From Craspedostauros australis (Eukaryota; Bacillariophyta; Bacillariophyceae; Mastogloiales; Achnanthaceae): 64,000 nucleotides of DNA. Shown in pieces: positions 1-12,367 of this stretch. The position numbers and the translations under genes were made by a program. Location of the stretch: positions 434,001-498,000 of the forward strand of contig JAMXDE010000005.1 in assembly GCA_026770025.1 (NCBI GenBank), given 5' to 3'. The notes under the pieces are model-generated. The model worked only from the letters and a program-made list of their open reading frames with translations. It was not told where the DNA came from and did not search any database. Position 1 is the stretch's first letter. Every line of letters starts with the position of its first letter.

Positions 1-1
1 T

Positions 2-382
2 GCAACAGGCAAGAAAGGCAAACCAGCTGGCTTCAAATACGCCAAGCCCGACATCAAAGGTATGTACGATGATGCGCTCAAAGTGATGGCTGTCAGTGGT
101 CTGCAATGCCTGAAAACGAACCTGCGAACAACCAGCAGCCTCATTCCGTTGCTGGAGAAGCAAATCGTCACGACCACCAGAGCCAATGAGGAGGCTGAGC
201 AACAGAAGAAAGGCAAGAAGAAGACGTCCAACAAGAGCAAAGCCGAGATCAGTGAGCCTCACAACAACAACAGCAAGACCGAAGCAGCACCCACCATGAA
301 CACATTCGACGTGGCCATGTTCGCTGGCAAGGACGAGCATCACAGAAAAGCAGAGGAGGATACCAACACAGCAGAGGTGTAG
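2..382 (+). CDS. 3' end of a gene, Lys-rich C-terminus, product unknown
   Basis: An open frame enters from the left edge and ends at a TAG at 380-382, giving 126 residues of a C-terminus whose beginning lies outside the window. The first Met inside the window (62) is probably internal, because the frame stays open and similar in composition upstream of it. The visible part starts with a basic stretch, continues as a probable helical region (residues about 20-60, including MYDDALKVMAVSGLQCLK), and then becomes low complexity with KKGKKK, repeated Asn and acidic residues. I do not recognise the family. The Lys-rich tail could be a nuclear or nucleic-acid-binding tail, which is inference only. 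This is the only coding sequence I can support in the first 11 kb. Confidence 0.5.
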   Translation, partial: ATGKKGKPAGFKYAKPDIKGMYDDALKVMAVSGLQCLKTNLRTTSSLIPLLEKQIVTTTRANEEAEQQKKGKKKTSNKSKAEISEPHNNNSKTEAAPTMNTFDVAMFAGKDEHHRKAEEDTNTAEV

Positions 383-556
383 CTGCAAATCGAAGTAGTA
401 GTGATTATATGTTATAGGCACACCTGTGATTGGAGTGCCTATGTGCGCATCGTCTGCTTGATGGCATGGAGGATTGTGATGTGATGCGTGATGTTTGTTT
501 TGTGTTTTGTGATGAGGACCGTAATTTTTGTGTCGCGGTTGGTGCGCGTCGCCACA

Positions 557-683
557 CGATCGGTGTGTTGTGTCGCGGAGCCGTCACGTTGTGTTGTGGC
601 ACGGTCCGCGTGTGTTGCAGCGCGATTGGTGTGTGCTGCGCAGCCATCACGTTGTGTTGCGAAGCAAGGGCCACGTGCTGCAA
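557..683. repeat. two imperfect copies of a 63-bp unit
   Basis: The words GCCGTCACGTTGTGTTG (from 580) and GCCATCACGTTGTGTTG (from 643) lie 63 bp apart, and the flanking words also repeat with that spacing (CGATCGGTGTGTTG and CGATTGGTGTGTG). The unit is itself built from about 21-bp GTGTTG-rich pieces. This minisatellite-like structure keeps several frames open on both strands, so it creates coding illusions. Confidence 0.6.
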
Positions 684-3600
684 GACGCACTCACATCTTG
701 TGTTGTGAGTGGTTTCGCATGACGTCGAATCCGTCCTGTGACGTAGAAGACGGATCATGGAGAAACAACACGAAATAGCTCTAAATGTACAATCGCCGTT
801 GCTCCCAAAAGCAAGCAAACCAGTGGCAACAAGGGGCCAAAACTCTACAACTAGTGCTATCGTGACCCCATTTTACATTCTCTGCAGCTAGTATGTACCT
901 GGCATACAATACAAGAGTAAGTGGGTAGGTCGTGCCCCCACGGCAACGAGAATTGCAGCGGGTGGAAGAAAATGTATTGTATTGTAGGTCGTACGTAGAA
1001 GTAGTGTTGGTGGGGGCGCGGATCGTAGCACATGGACACTGCTCACCACGTCCATCGCGGAGGGGATGACTGGGCATAGACAGAGCGAACAGACTTGGAA
1101 CGTTCGCACGCCAATGTTCTCTGGAGCACAAGGTGGAAACGAATCGAAACATCCGCAAAGCATTTGGTGGCACGATGAGACAACAGAGCTGCTCTTGCCG
1201 CTTTGGAATGTGTCCGATCGTGATGGCGCTTGTCTTCTGTGGCACTGGATCATCAAGGTAAGCACGAAAGTTGCGACGCCAAAACCGTCACGGTTTCGCC
1301 GTTTTCGCCGCAACAGCGGGGTTTCTCCTGGCGCTGGGCGAGAGACTCGTGGGCGGATGGGGAGGCCTTGTCTGTCGTTGATGCCTGGAGGAGCACGCAG
1401 AGTGTCTCGTACTCCGCTCCACCCAACGATACCATCCACAGCTCGTTCCTCGTACGAGTATGTATGTGTAATGTGCCGCACGCTCTGAAGCAATAAAAAA
1501 GAGACCGGTGACGGCCTCGGCCGCTTCGACCGTTTTTGTCCGACGCCATTGTCGAAGAGAAGCCGAACGCTCCCCCGGTGTCGTGCAATGACATCAGAGA
1601 GCAGTGGATACGGCATGGGTACTGTAGTTCTCACATCCAGGTCGAGTATGTCTGATGTTCTGCTTCTTGTTCCTTCAGTGTTCTGTGTGGTGTGTTCTGT
1701 GCCGTGTGCGCTGTGCCGCTTCGCAGTTTTGCCGCAGCTCGCGGATCCAGCCACAGCGCAACATCGGAAGTGGAGGGAGAGCGCAGTATGTTGTATTAGC
1801 ACGCGCGCGTGAGAGTATTTTGTGAGCGACTTGCGGCGAAGTGCATGCGGAAGTGATGGTGCCAAGAGTGTCGGCACGCACGCGTAATTGCGCCACGCAG
1901 GATGATGCTCTCCGACTCCAACCTGCAACGCACAAGTGACCAACGTGGAAGAGGCTTGGCACTCCAACGCGAGATGGCCGTTCGCGTCACTTTGTTTCCA
2001 GGCATCTGTCAGCGCAAAAGGATAGAGTACTGTGCTGCTCATCGTTCAATACAATTCCTGCCAACTCCTTTGAAGAGTACCAAGCACAAGTGCTCGCATT
2101 GTAGGTTAGGTATGCAAATGACAAAAGCAATAGCGATGCCAACGGCGAAACGAAGCGAAAAAGCACGAGGAGGTTGTAGGTACGAACATGGCTTGCGATT
2201 AGTTGTTACACAGAGCCACAATTGCCACACTTTGGAGCACTCTCGAGAGAACTGTGCTCTGCCTTCGAGTCCTTCATTGATCTGGCTTCATCCACTGCAA
2301 CTTCGGTGAAGCCGCGCGGTGTTGATCTTGGGACAGAATAAGGACACCACTGCTTGTACCATGCCGTCGTCGCCATCGGCAATACCGTACCACCAACGAT
2401 GACTCTGGCAGCATCAATCGCAAAGATGAGCACATATAGTCCTCTGAGTAGTACGAGCATCGCTTCTATTACGCTACACTACCGTGCTCTCCAAGCAATG
2501 AGAAAACAGGCGTTCGACCACAAGGAGGCTTCGAGCGGGGTTCGCAGGCTACAGAGTATCCGGACGGCGTCACAACAGACTTCAAGGGACAAAGAGCCTT
2601 TTCTGCTGACCTGACCGAAAAAATGGTCTCAACATTCCACCGCACCGCGAAGCCATGAGCGTTGGTACGTCATGTTGGCGGACCCTACTCGGCTGAAACC
2701 TGTGCTCGTTCTCTCTCTCTCTCCCTGAAATTGCTTCGTTCGTCATCTGGGGAAGCGCGGTAAAGTCTCTTTTTGCGTCGATTTTTGCTTTGTTCACGCT
2801 TGGGGCGTGTTGTGCGGCTTTTGGGTCTGTCGAGTCATGCGCTCCTGGGACTACTAGAGCACGCCTTTCCCGTGTTGACATGACGTCGCGCTGATTTGCG
2901 TTCGTGGTTGCGATGTCGCGCACTGTTCGCACATGCCAATGATGTCCCCTTTTCTCGTTCCACCCTGTTGTGTCTGTCCCAACACATCCCCTCCCAGACC
3001 CACAACTCGACGCAGCATTGATGCAGTCACACAATTGCTTTCCCTCTTTGGAAAGAAGTGGCTGATTTGCAATCATCATTCGTGTTCTCCCCTCCCCTTG
3101 CTCAGGTAACTTTCGTACTTGTCTGAGCAGTTCCTTTTCGCACCGTCGCTGGATGCCGCAGAGCGCTCCTCCAACCACAAGCTGTCCGTTGTCTTACTAG
3201 CCTACTGAGCTTTGCGTCATCAACCGTCGCGCTCTGCACCGGGAGCAGCGCCATTCCTCCACGTTCCTGTATTAATGCGCACTACGTTGTTGTGTGATCA
3301 CTATCGTGCTCGTGTCACTGCCGTTGTCGAAGGTGGTGAACCCACCCCCGTCCAACGTTTGTTTGGCTGTGCGGCTCAGGTGCTCGTTGGTGATTCTCTG
3401 GGTTATTCGTATGACAAAGTGGGACTCTCTTCAGCAAGCGTTGGTGTCTGGCGGTCTTCCTTCTTCGGGGTGTTGCCACAAGGGCACGAAATTCGCGTTG
3501 CATTCCTCACGATGCTTGTCCAGTGCGTCCGACATGCAAACTCAGAACATAGTACTTACAACGTCAAACAACGGAACATGGCGCTTTCCCGATTACCCCA

Positions 3601-4888
3601 TCGGTGCAATTGTTTGCTTGCTCTTTTCAAACCAAGACACCAACCACGCGTTAACTCAACAGACACAGGAAGCTATCGACGGTCATCACGTTTCGTGGTT
3701 TTGACAGTGTAGCTATTTGTTACTAGTACAAGGGATGGGCTAGTTATCATGTGTTCTGTGCATCTGTTTGGGCAGCCTACCCGTCGCATGTCTCTTGCAT
3801 CACAGGAACAACATCAAACGAGGGCAAGCCATCACAGAGTTCAATTCGAGTCAGTGTTGCGACTGTGTTGAATGCGCTTCAGGTGTGTGCATGACGAGTG
3901 CTTGATTCGACTGTTGTCAGTTGGAGGCAGCGGCGGAGGATTCCATCCGCACAGTAAGCTGGCGCAAAGACACAGGGCGCCCCACAGTGCCCAGCATCAG
4001 CGCATCCAAATTCGTGACGCACTCACTTCGGTTTGAGTCACTGGCGAAAGACGGAGAAATCGCCCCAAAGACCACACCACAACGAGCTGGCTGCCACGAT
4101 TATCCCCCGTGGTTGGAACTGCAACACGAACATCGCAACGCACACGAGATGAGCAGAATTGTCTTGGCTCAGTGATGAGCACGCCCGCTGTGTTCACCGT
4201 GACAAAATTGCAAATGATTGGTTGCGCGGCGTAGTGCGAGAGAACAGATGAGACTGTGTGTCTCGCAATTGGGTGCCGGACAGCACATGCGACACGACCT
4301 TCACTCTCCAATGTTCATGTGATTCACTGTGATGTTTATTGCTGATGTCATTACGCGCGTCCGTCTGCGAGGAGTCGCGGTGGAGCACATCGAGATGATA
4401 ACGGTAACAGTTTGCTCCATGCGACAGTGTAGTACCGCGCGTGGCGAGAGCACGTTTCCCTGGATGCGCACCTCCGCGAAGCAAGCACGCGAAAGGCGGT
4501 TACACAACAAGTGAACGATGTTCGCCTGAGTCCCACACACAAAACGATGGAAGCGAAGCACGATCAATATGTATGCCCCTGCAGCTCTTTGTGTCACGAT
4601 GTGCATTGCTCGGGGTATTTCCCGCGGATAGCACAGGCGCCTATTTATGGGGTCGAAACAGACGGACCAACGGAACGGACACTAGTTTCTCCGCACGCAT
4701 GCGTTGAGCGTCACTGTCATTCGCAACGCCCCTCGTGCAGCCATGTGTGCGAAGTCGTACCTATGTCGTGTTCAAGTCGTGACAGGGTCGCATCCAAGTC
4801 GTGTATCCATTGCACCCTTGTCACATCCAAGGCACGTCTACGTCGCGTTCACGTCGTGCTCACGTCGTGCTCATGTCGCGTCCCTTGC

Positions 4889-4956
4889 ACGTCCCCTTGC
4901 TCGTCACTTGCTCGTCCCCTTGCTTGTCACTTGCACGTCCCCTTGCTCGTCGATTC
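4889..4956. repeat. 23-bp tandem repeat, three units
   Basis: GTCCCCTTGC recurs at 4891, 4914 and 4937, a 23-bp period with units built as CGTCCCCTTGCTCGTCACTTG. The array ends in CTCGTCGATTCC. It is preceded by about 130 bp of degenerate CACGTCGTG/CATGTCGTG words (about 4750-4880). Confidence 0.75.
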
Positions 4957-5261
4957 CTGAAAAATCGACATGTCCCTTACCGCACTTTACTTATAGAGAG
5001 ATGTCACAGTATCGTAGGTGATCAGTCTGGAGATGCTGCGATGCAAATCTCTGTTGTCAACTGTGTTTCAGAATGATGTTACAATCAAGATCAAATACGT
5101 GTGCTACCATGGTATAGACAGTACGCTTACATTCATGCAGTCTATTTTTGAAAAGTGCACTCTGCCACCCTTTAACATACAACTAGATTAGACATCGTAG
5201 TATGGTCTACTTTCGCGACATGTCACACCGACAAAACCACGGTAATTGCGAGAAATTTGGT

Positions 5262-5316
5262 TGTCACTTGCGCGTCCCCTTGCTCGTCACTTGCGCGTCC
5301 CCTTGCTCGTCGATCC
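5262..5316. repeat. 23-bp tandem repeat, two units, same family
   Basis: GTCCCCTTGC recurs at 5274 and 5297, the same 23-bp unit as the array about 380 bp upstream, ending in the near-identical CTCGTCGATCC. It is followed by the same kind of CATGTCGTG-rich degenerate sequence, so the two arrays look like a local duplication. Confidence 0.7.
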
Positions 5317-7839
5317 GGTCCTCTGTCGTGTCTGTCGCATGTCCATGTCGTGCTTGTCGCACGTCCATGTCGTGTCCAAGGCATGTTCATAGGGATCCCA
5401 CGTCTATCCTGTGTCGTGACCATGTCACTACCAACGCATGCCGCTTAACATACTCAGTGACGGTTACGCGAGTGCCAATGCGCGTTCGCGAGTGCGAAAC
5501 TTCGGAAGAACACCGATCCGACGGGGCTTGGACATCGGAGCGTGTTCTCCCCCATGTATTGCCCCTGCCTCTTCGACGTGCGGGTGCGTTCGCCACGTCG
5601 GTCACTGTAGTTTCACCGCTCCCCATATGTGTTGGGGCATAGTATCATGATACTCACATGTGCCGAAAGCGCTCTTGTTCGCAGGACATCCGAGATGAAG
5701 AACGCGCTATCATTCCCAGGTACTGAGCGTGGCTCTCAATGACTCAACGGACAAACACAGCCTGGGGGATGCGGATAACCTAGAATAGATTGTCGTATCA
5801 GTCCACACCGCGGTCGATCGTCACGATCATGCAGTGGTCAACCTCGCCAGCGGAAGAACAACCACGAAGATGTCTGCTACCGGGTACCCCTCAATTCGAG
5901 CACCATCAAACGTGCATCATCAGTCAGGCCAATCCACGTTCAGGATAGGCTACCGTTGTTTGAATAGTCAGACATGAACATGCATGTACAGTTTTCAGAA
6001 GTATTACCTCAACTCTTCACGTCTAGCAACGATGTCAATGAGCGCAAATGAAGATGTTGCCAATCTATCTCGCAATCTGTGTGGTTGCATACACGTGCTA
6101 TCGCATGTCTAGCTTGGTGTCTCAAAGCCATGTGCCTCGAAGATAGGAAAACCGGCAGGAGCGAAAGCAGTGACTGGGTGTCTCTCGCGAAGCAGTACTT
6201 CGAACACAACCATCGCACGCTGCGCATCTCTTCGAACACCCAACACAAAACAAGTGATCCTGGAGGAGGGGCTATGTTGAGGTGAACTGTTCCGCGTGAG
6301 GGAAGAGAGCCCCTCGTTTCTGACATGTCGCTCGCATCGTGCACCACAAACAAGAAGTTGACGCATTCATGGCTGATAAATAATGATCACAAGTTCGACT
6401 TGTCTCGCATGGCGTATAGCCGTGGCCCAACTCTTCTGTGGACGACGAATGCCGGCAGCTTCCTGTGCTTGTTCGGTCCAGATGATGTGCTGACGTTTCC
6501 CCAACCAGGCTGTGCGAAAAGAGAACTTCTCCCCATTCGTGTGAGTCAGACTCGAGGTGACAACTGATCGGGCGACGTGCGGGAATGACCTGCTCCCACA
6601 TCAGTGACTACAAAAGCGACGTGAAGGCCGATGCGATCTGCATCATCGTTCGCGCTGGTGGACGCTCACTGTGTCATTTCGAGTCATGTAACGCCACTAA
6701 CCTTGCAAGTTATCTGCGCAATCAAACAATTAATCGCATGGATCGTGGTGTGGACTCACATGACGACTCCTCATGCATTGTGACGTCATAGAAGGCATAG
6801 TTGTTCCGCCATCTCCTGTTGCTGTAGGACAAAGCACTCGTTCTCATCAAGATGAAGAAATTGCTTTCGGACATTTGGACAGCCAAGCAGCCCCGTGCAT
6901 CAATCATCGTACTGGCGAATACCGCTTCGAAGTTCACGCAACTCCATCCACCTTCTCTTTCTATCGCCCTTGCCTCAGTTTGCAAACGGAACGTGTCGTG
7001 TCACATTCGGCGAGCGGGATGTGTCTGCTCGCACTCGGAGGCTATTCTGGTCAGGACAGACGTGCTTCCTGTACCACAGAGTACGCGCGAGGCTTTGCCC
7101 TCTACCTGCGTTCGTGGTTGCGCTCACTGTTTCCGCTGTTGAAGCAAGACTGCACAACGAAGATCAAGCCCAGAAAGCGCGTACCTGGGCGATTGGCCTC
7201 GACACCGATGGTGGCAACATGTCCAAAGACATCCAGCCAAAAATTGATGGCGCAGACGCTGGCTAAGCCCCGTCGAGCTGTCCTGCACTGGGCAATCAAT
7301 GGCAACTGAAGTAGCTCCTAGTGTTCATAGCCTCGCCCACGAGACGTCGATCACACGTCTACAGTAGTACCTTTGCGTTTTGTGATGCCAAGAGCACGGA
7401 CTAAATGGACTACTAAGGCAGTCCCATTGGAAAACGACGCCGAAAACGTATTTACCGCGGTTCCCTGGGTGTTGATGTTCATCCTGATTTGATCATGATA
7501 CGGAAGCGCCCTCTCTCTCTTGCCTCTCTATGAATGGGTTGAACTTCGTCTTTTGCCTTCCGCGAGGGGCCGCAATCTCGCCCCCTTGGTTTCCACAAGG
7601 CGCCACAGTCGTGTGCAACATGTTCCTCATTCATTGAGCTGAAGCGCTCTGCCAATCGACACAAATACACACGTACGATACAAATGATGCGAGCAGATGG
7701 CGCCACGATCTTTCGTTATTTTTCGCCGGTGTGATGTTTGTCGCAACTGAGGCGAACGTCATCTCATGTTGCGAACAAGCACGGTTCTGGATGGCGTCGT
7801 TTGCGTTCACCATGGATCATGTGAGCATAGTACTCGGAG

Positions 7840-7984
7840 AGTAGCGTTGTGTGTAGTAGAATATAACGCTACTGATTAGTATGTGGAGTCCCACGCATCA
7901 TTCCTTGGCCAATGATGGCGATGGGGGCGAAGAGCACCATTTGAGGTGTTGCAGAAAGGGCGAACGCAGTGAGGAATGATGCGT
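7840..7984. repeat. two neighbouring inverted repeats (hairpins)
   Basis: AGTAGCGTT (7840-7848) pairs perfectly with AACGCTACT (7865-7873) across a 16-base loop. Immediately downstream, ACGCATCATTCCT (7893-7905) pairs perfectly with AGGAATGATGCGT (7972-7984) across 66 bases. No open frame spans them. They could be a structured RNA, a non-autonomous transposon remnant or chance; the 13-bp perfect arm is the stronger of the two. Confidence 0.5.
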
Positions 7985-8275
7985 ATCCAGGAGTAAACTG
8001 CCTACCAATCCACGGCGCGGGTACGAGACGCCGCGAGATGTCGCATGATGATGTGACGAGAGATCCGTCGCAAAGATGATGATGTCTTTTTAGTCAGGTG
8101 GCAAATAGTGGACTCCGGCATCATGGCGAACAAAGGAACGGAGCCAAGGGCGAAGGAAGGTGGTCGCGATGTCCGTGAGCGTTGGTGGCGGCAATAAACG
8201 GGTCAGCGAAACACGACCAGTGGACAGCTCCTCCAATCCTCCCCTCAAATAACAAAGCCAACGAGAGCAAGCGAA

Positions 8276-8299
8276 TGAGTGAGTGAGTGAGTGAGTGAG
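8276..8299. repeat. TGAG microsatellite, six units
   Basis: Six uninterrupted TGAG units. Confidence 0.9.
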
Positions 8300-11200
8300 A
8301 GTGGATTGAGCTGTCCTTCAACACCATCGCACTCGTACATGGCGACAACTTCTAAACAACGCCAAACGAGTGAAGGGAAGGACTCTTCGAATACAGGCGT
8401 ATCGGCTAACCGTGCCATGTTGGCGTTTTCGTGCCCATCGCGCATCTTCTCGCAACGAAGCGAGTTTTGCTTTCGCTGCAGAGGACAGTAGAGTAGAGTG
8501 GAGCAGAGTGGAGCAGACTACTCTTCATGTATGGTAGTATGCGTGCCTACCACTTCTGGCTGTGGTACGATCTGCCTTGATAGAAAAGTCCGAACGACGT
8601 GAACACTTGGAGAGCGGGTTGCCTAGAACGCACGAGGAGAAACACGAGTACAACTGCAAGGTCGGCTGCGGGTGGAACTGATCATCATCATCAACAGGCT
8701 CTGACCAATCAGGGGGGCGAGAGACTTCCGTGATCAACACTCAAACAGAGCTGTAGGTAGGAGAACATGCATTCCTTTCCCCCTCTCTCACGTTTGTGGC
8801 CGCGCCGTGAGAAGAACTCTGGAGAGTACCAATGCAGACGAGATCAACGAGAAAGACAAGAAATCGACGGTGCGCGGAGAGAACTCGACCTGCCGATCGC
8901 CACAATGAGGTGTTCAACGTGGTGCCGTGATCATCCTTGCTCCTAACACCAAGTTCGCAGGCAGCAAGGAGCAAGGCTCAATTCAATTTGTGACCAACCC
9001 CCCAGGCCTCTCCAGTGCTGAAATGTCCGCCCGAAGAACGAAACGAGGAACAAAGTGGCAGGCAATTGTCACTTGCCGATGTCGTGACCACAGAGATGGT
9101 TCGTTGTTTGGCTGTATAGTATTGCGAATCTCTTTGCTCCTCCATCGGGTTATTGTTTCGCCACGACGAATTCCGGTGCCACATGTGTCGTCAGTTGTTC
9201 GTGCCTTCTACTCCTCCTTACTTATGAATGTGACATTGGGCTTTGGTGTGTCTGGGATGGAGTTCAACCGAGACAGAGTCTGATGCGACAGACCAAGTTC
9301 GTCATTGAGCCTCCGGTGTTCCTCTCTGCGTCATCGTGTGATATCATGGATAGAGAAGACGAGTCGTGTGATTGGAGAAATCGGCCAATCAGATTGGTTC
9401 GGTACCAGTCGCTTCGATTGTGTTCGGTAGCTGGCGATACCTTTCGCATGGCAGAAGCAAAATGATGTTCTCGCTGTTGTTTCGCCCTCTTCTCACTTTT
9501 CTTCGCTTCGCCTCCATTGATCGCGACGCGCGAAAGCCAAAGCGACAGAGCGATAACACGAACAACGCACAACGAACACTGAACGCGTGCTCGCGTGGCA
9601 CGGTTGCACGTTGCACCTGACGCGTTCATGGTCGATCGCGCGCAAGAAAACGGCACGGCAAGGTGGCTCACCAGCTAGTTGATGTGCACCGGCGAGAGAG
9701 GCCAAGCTTGGAGCATGGGCATCATGGAGTGGAATGGAGTTGAGTGGAGCATTCTGCTCACTCGTACCCTGCATGCCATGTGATGTTCCTCGGCTACAAT
9801 CGAGTGTTACCATGCTCTTGGGAGGATCGGCAGCTCGCTTGGAGGTCATAAACAACCAAACATGCACAACGACCATTGAATAGAGCAGCTGAGTAGCCGC
9901 ACGTAATGATTCTGCGACACGTGATCTCTATGTACGGTACAAGTCTACGCCGTAACAACGCTCCGATTGTACGAGTAGGTTGTGCTCTGTAGTGGTACCT
10001 GCGTGTTATTGTGTCTGTCTGTCTGTTACCACGATTCGTATCCTTGGAACCGATCGCAGGAAGTGGCGCTGAAACGGTGATTCACGCCGAAATCTATCTA
10101 CGCCCCTTCTCCTGTTGACAACGCGGAAATGATAGGACTCGTGCGAATGGCCCCACCGTGGTACATCACGTACGACTACGAATAACCACGACCATGCGCG
10201 TACTCGAAAATAGTACGGCACCTGTACCAGTACCAGTGTCAGCACCAGTACTATGAACTCAACAGAGTATCCCACTCTGTGCCTTCTTGCGATACACTTC
10301 ACGTACCAATTATCCTCACTACGCGCAATTGCGCGATTGAAATGCCCCATCGCGTGACATCCAAGAGGCGGCCCAACTCGAGGGAGAGGCCCCAGACTGC
10401 ACAACGAGACAACAGCACATCACATAAACCGGGAAAAGACCGTCAACACATAACGCCTCCCAAACGCCTTCCGGTCATTGATACTTTCCCAATTCCCCTT
10501 TGGACCTGGTTGCGCATCATCACGACGTACAACACAACAACAACACCGTTCCGATCGAAATACTTTTATCCTTCCCTTTTTGCACGGCCGTTTGCACCGT
10601 TTGTACCCTCCGCGCACAATAAACCCACGGCAAAAGCACACCAAAGGCCCCAACGGCACACTCGCGTTCTTCTCACGTCCGAAAACTCCAAACCAGAGAA
10701 TCGCTTCCCCGCAGCATTCTACCCATACTGTAGGTTGCACTGTACGTAGCGTCTGCACGACGGTACCTCCGAGCTACTCGTGCGAGTGGCACCCCCGTAC
10801 AGCACACAGGCTCGACGACACACCGAGATACAGGACGCATACACGATCTGTCTCCGCGACAAAAACCGAAATGGCCGGTCACGAAACCACACAGCGAGAG
10901 GGACATCACTTTTGGACGCATTTTGGGCGCTGCCGACATCTCCGGCAAAATCCGCGCAAAAAACTGGTGAACCAACCGCAACCACAGCCCCTTGCCGGTG
11001 ATACGAACTGCGCAACACGAATTGATCGTCCACACGAACGCGCACAGTGAGTTCAAGGAGGCGATCACCTCCACAAAGGCACAGAACAGGAGGGGCAAAA
11101 CTATTCAGTGAGCATCCGACCACTCCACTCCACACGCAACAGCACAGCGCCCTCTCAGCACAAACACGAAACAGCACATCACATCACATCACAAAAAAAC

Positions 11201-11425
11201 AAACATCACAAATCCAAGTGAACACAATCGAGCAGAGCCCACACACCTCTCTTCCCATTCCATTTCATTTCATTTCATTTTGGTTCATCTCACGCCACCA
11301 CCAATCATCTCATAATCCAAATCATCCACCCAAATCATTCATCCCAACTCAACCCACAATTCATACGCATCCCACACTCTCACATATAATAGCTCGCAGA
11401 GTATTCAATTGACAAACACCAAACA

Positions 11426-12367
11426 ATGAAGCGCCCAATTCCACCACCGACCACAACAACAGCCACCGTCACCCTCAACACATCAATGACCATGCAACAG
11501 CAGAAGCACAGCAACGGGTACAGCTGCGACTGCGGCCTCACACCCACCGACTCCATCATCCGCGGCCGTGCCTGCGACATTCTGATCGGCAGCAGCAGCA
11601 ACTGCACCACGAATGATGCCAACTCCCGCAGCAACATGATGCCCAACAAGAGACGCCGGCTGACCACATCATCGTCTTCCCCGATGAAGGCCACAACCAA
11701 GCCACACCTCAGCATCGTCTCTTCGTCGTCGTCGTCGTCATCTGCCACATCGCCATTCCGATCGTCTGCTCTGTCTCAACTGGCAGCAACGACAGCAGCA
11801 GCGGCAACACCTGCGACAACCTCACTGCCAACATCGGCATCCAGCCAGCTGCGATCGTCGCTGCGACAAAAGCGCAGACGCCAACAGCTATCCCAGTCAA
11901 CAGAACAGAGAAACACGAGAACCGTCAGCTTCTTGCAGCCACTGGTGCAGGTGCGGATCGTCCAACCGATTGCCTCCACGCAGGCCGACAAGGATCGTCT
12001 GTACTATTCCAACCTCGACGTTGCACGCTTCACCTGCAGAGAGCGCAAGCGCCAGCAGGTCGGCCATCTCACCGTCGCGCTGTACAAGGAGCAGCTGCAG
12101 CGCATGATCACCGGATCGTCGTCGCCCATCTCCACGCACAAGATCACGCTGCTGTACCACAAGGTCTGCTCCAGCACGATCTCGGCCACACCAGTGCCAC
12201 AGCGAAAGATGGCAAGGAGCAACGACAGCACTGCCACCAACAACAGCAACAGCAGCAGCAACACCAGCAGTAGCACTAGCAATAACACTGACCGCATGCC
12301 AAGGAGCACGTGGATGTCTGGTCCAGCATTCGGCTGCCGACGATCGGTTGGTGCTCACGCAGCTTAG
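11426..12367 (+). CDS. LWYS-like-motif family protein, low complexity, function unknown
   Basis: A 313-residue single-exon protein. Residues 1-160 are Thr/Ser/Asn/Ala-rich with a basic NKRRRL (74-79) and a second basic cluster QKRRRRQQ (148-155), both possible nuclear signals. Residues 165-207 hold the one ordered-looking segment, RTVSFLQPLVQVRIVQPI followed by DKDRLYYSNLDVARF. From memory this resembles a short module common in diatom proteins: a strand ending in V-R-x-I-P, then a few acidic residues, then LWYS and a helix. The C-terminus (about 260-300) is Asn/Ser repeats. A TATAATA at 11385-11391 lies 35 bp before the ATG and could be a core promoter. The gene at 24536-25759 carries the same module. 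No function is inferable beyond a possible nuclear location. Confidence 0.65.
   Translation: MKRPIPPPTTTTATVTLNTSMTMQQQKHSNGYSCDCGLTPTDSIIRGRACDILIGSSSNCTTNDANSRSNMMPNKRRRLTTSSSSPMKATTKPHLSIVSSSSSSSSATSPFRSSALSQLAATTAAAATPATTSLPTSASSQLRSSLRQKRRRQQLSQSTEQRNTRTVSFLQPLVQVRIVQPIASTQADKDRLYYSNLDVARFTCRERKRQQVGHLTVALYKEQLQRMITGSSSPISTHKITLLYHKVCSSTISATPVPQRKMARSNDSTATNNSNSSSNTSSSTSNNTDRMPRSTWMSGPAFGCRRSVGAHAA

Larger units (their letters stand above)
383..11425. other. gene-poor stretch, about 11 kb
   Basis: No coding region could be supported here. Open frames are short, overlap one another on both strands and give Arg/Cys/His/Ser-rich translations without recognisable domains. The stretch holds degenerate repeats (two 63-bp units near 557-683, 23-bp units near 4.9 and 5.3 kb), two neighbouring hairpins near 7.84-7.98 kb, a TGAG microsatellite and scattered GAGTA/GAGCA-rich words. 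Spliced genes with very short exons or non-coding RNA genes cannot be excluded by eye. Confidence 0.5.

Noticed and set aside
888-2042. 384-codon minus-strand frame in the gene-poor region
   Set aside because: Arg/His/Cys/Ser-rich translation without any recognisable domain, overlapped by other frames on both strands. It is long for a chance frame, so transcript data could overturn this.
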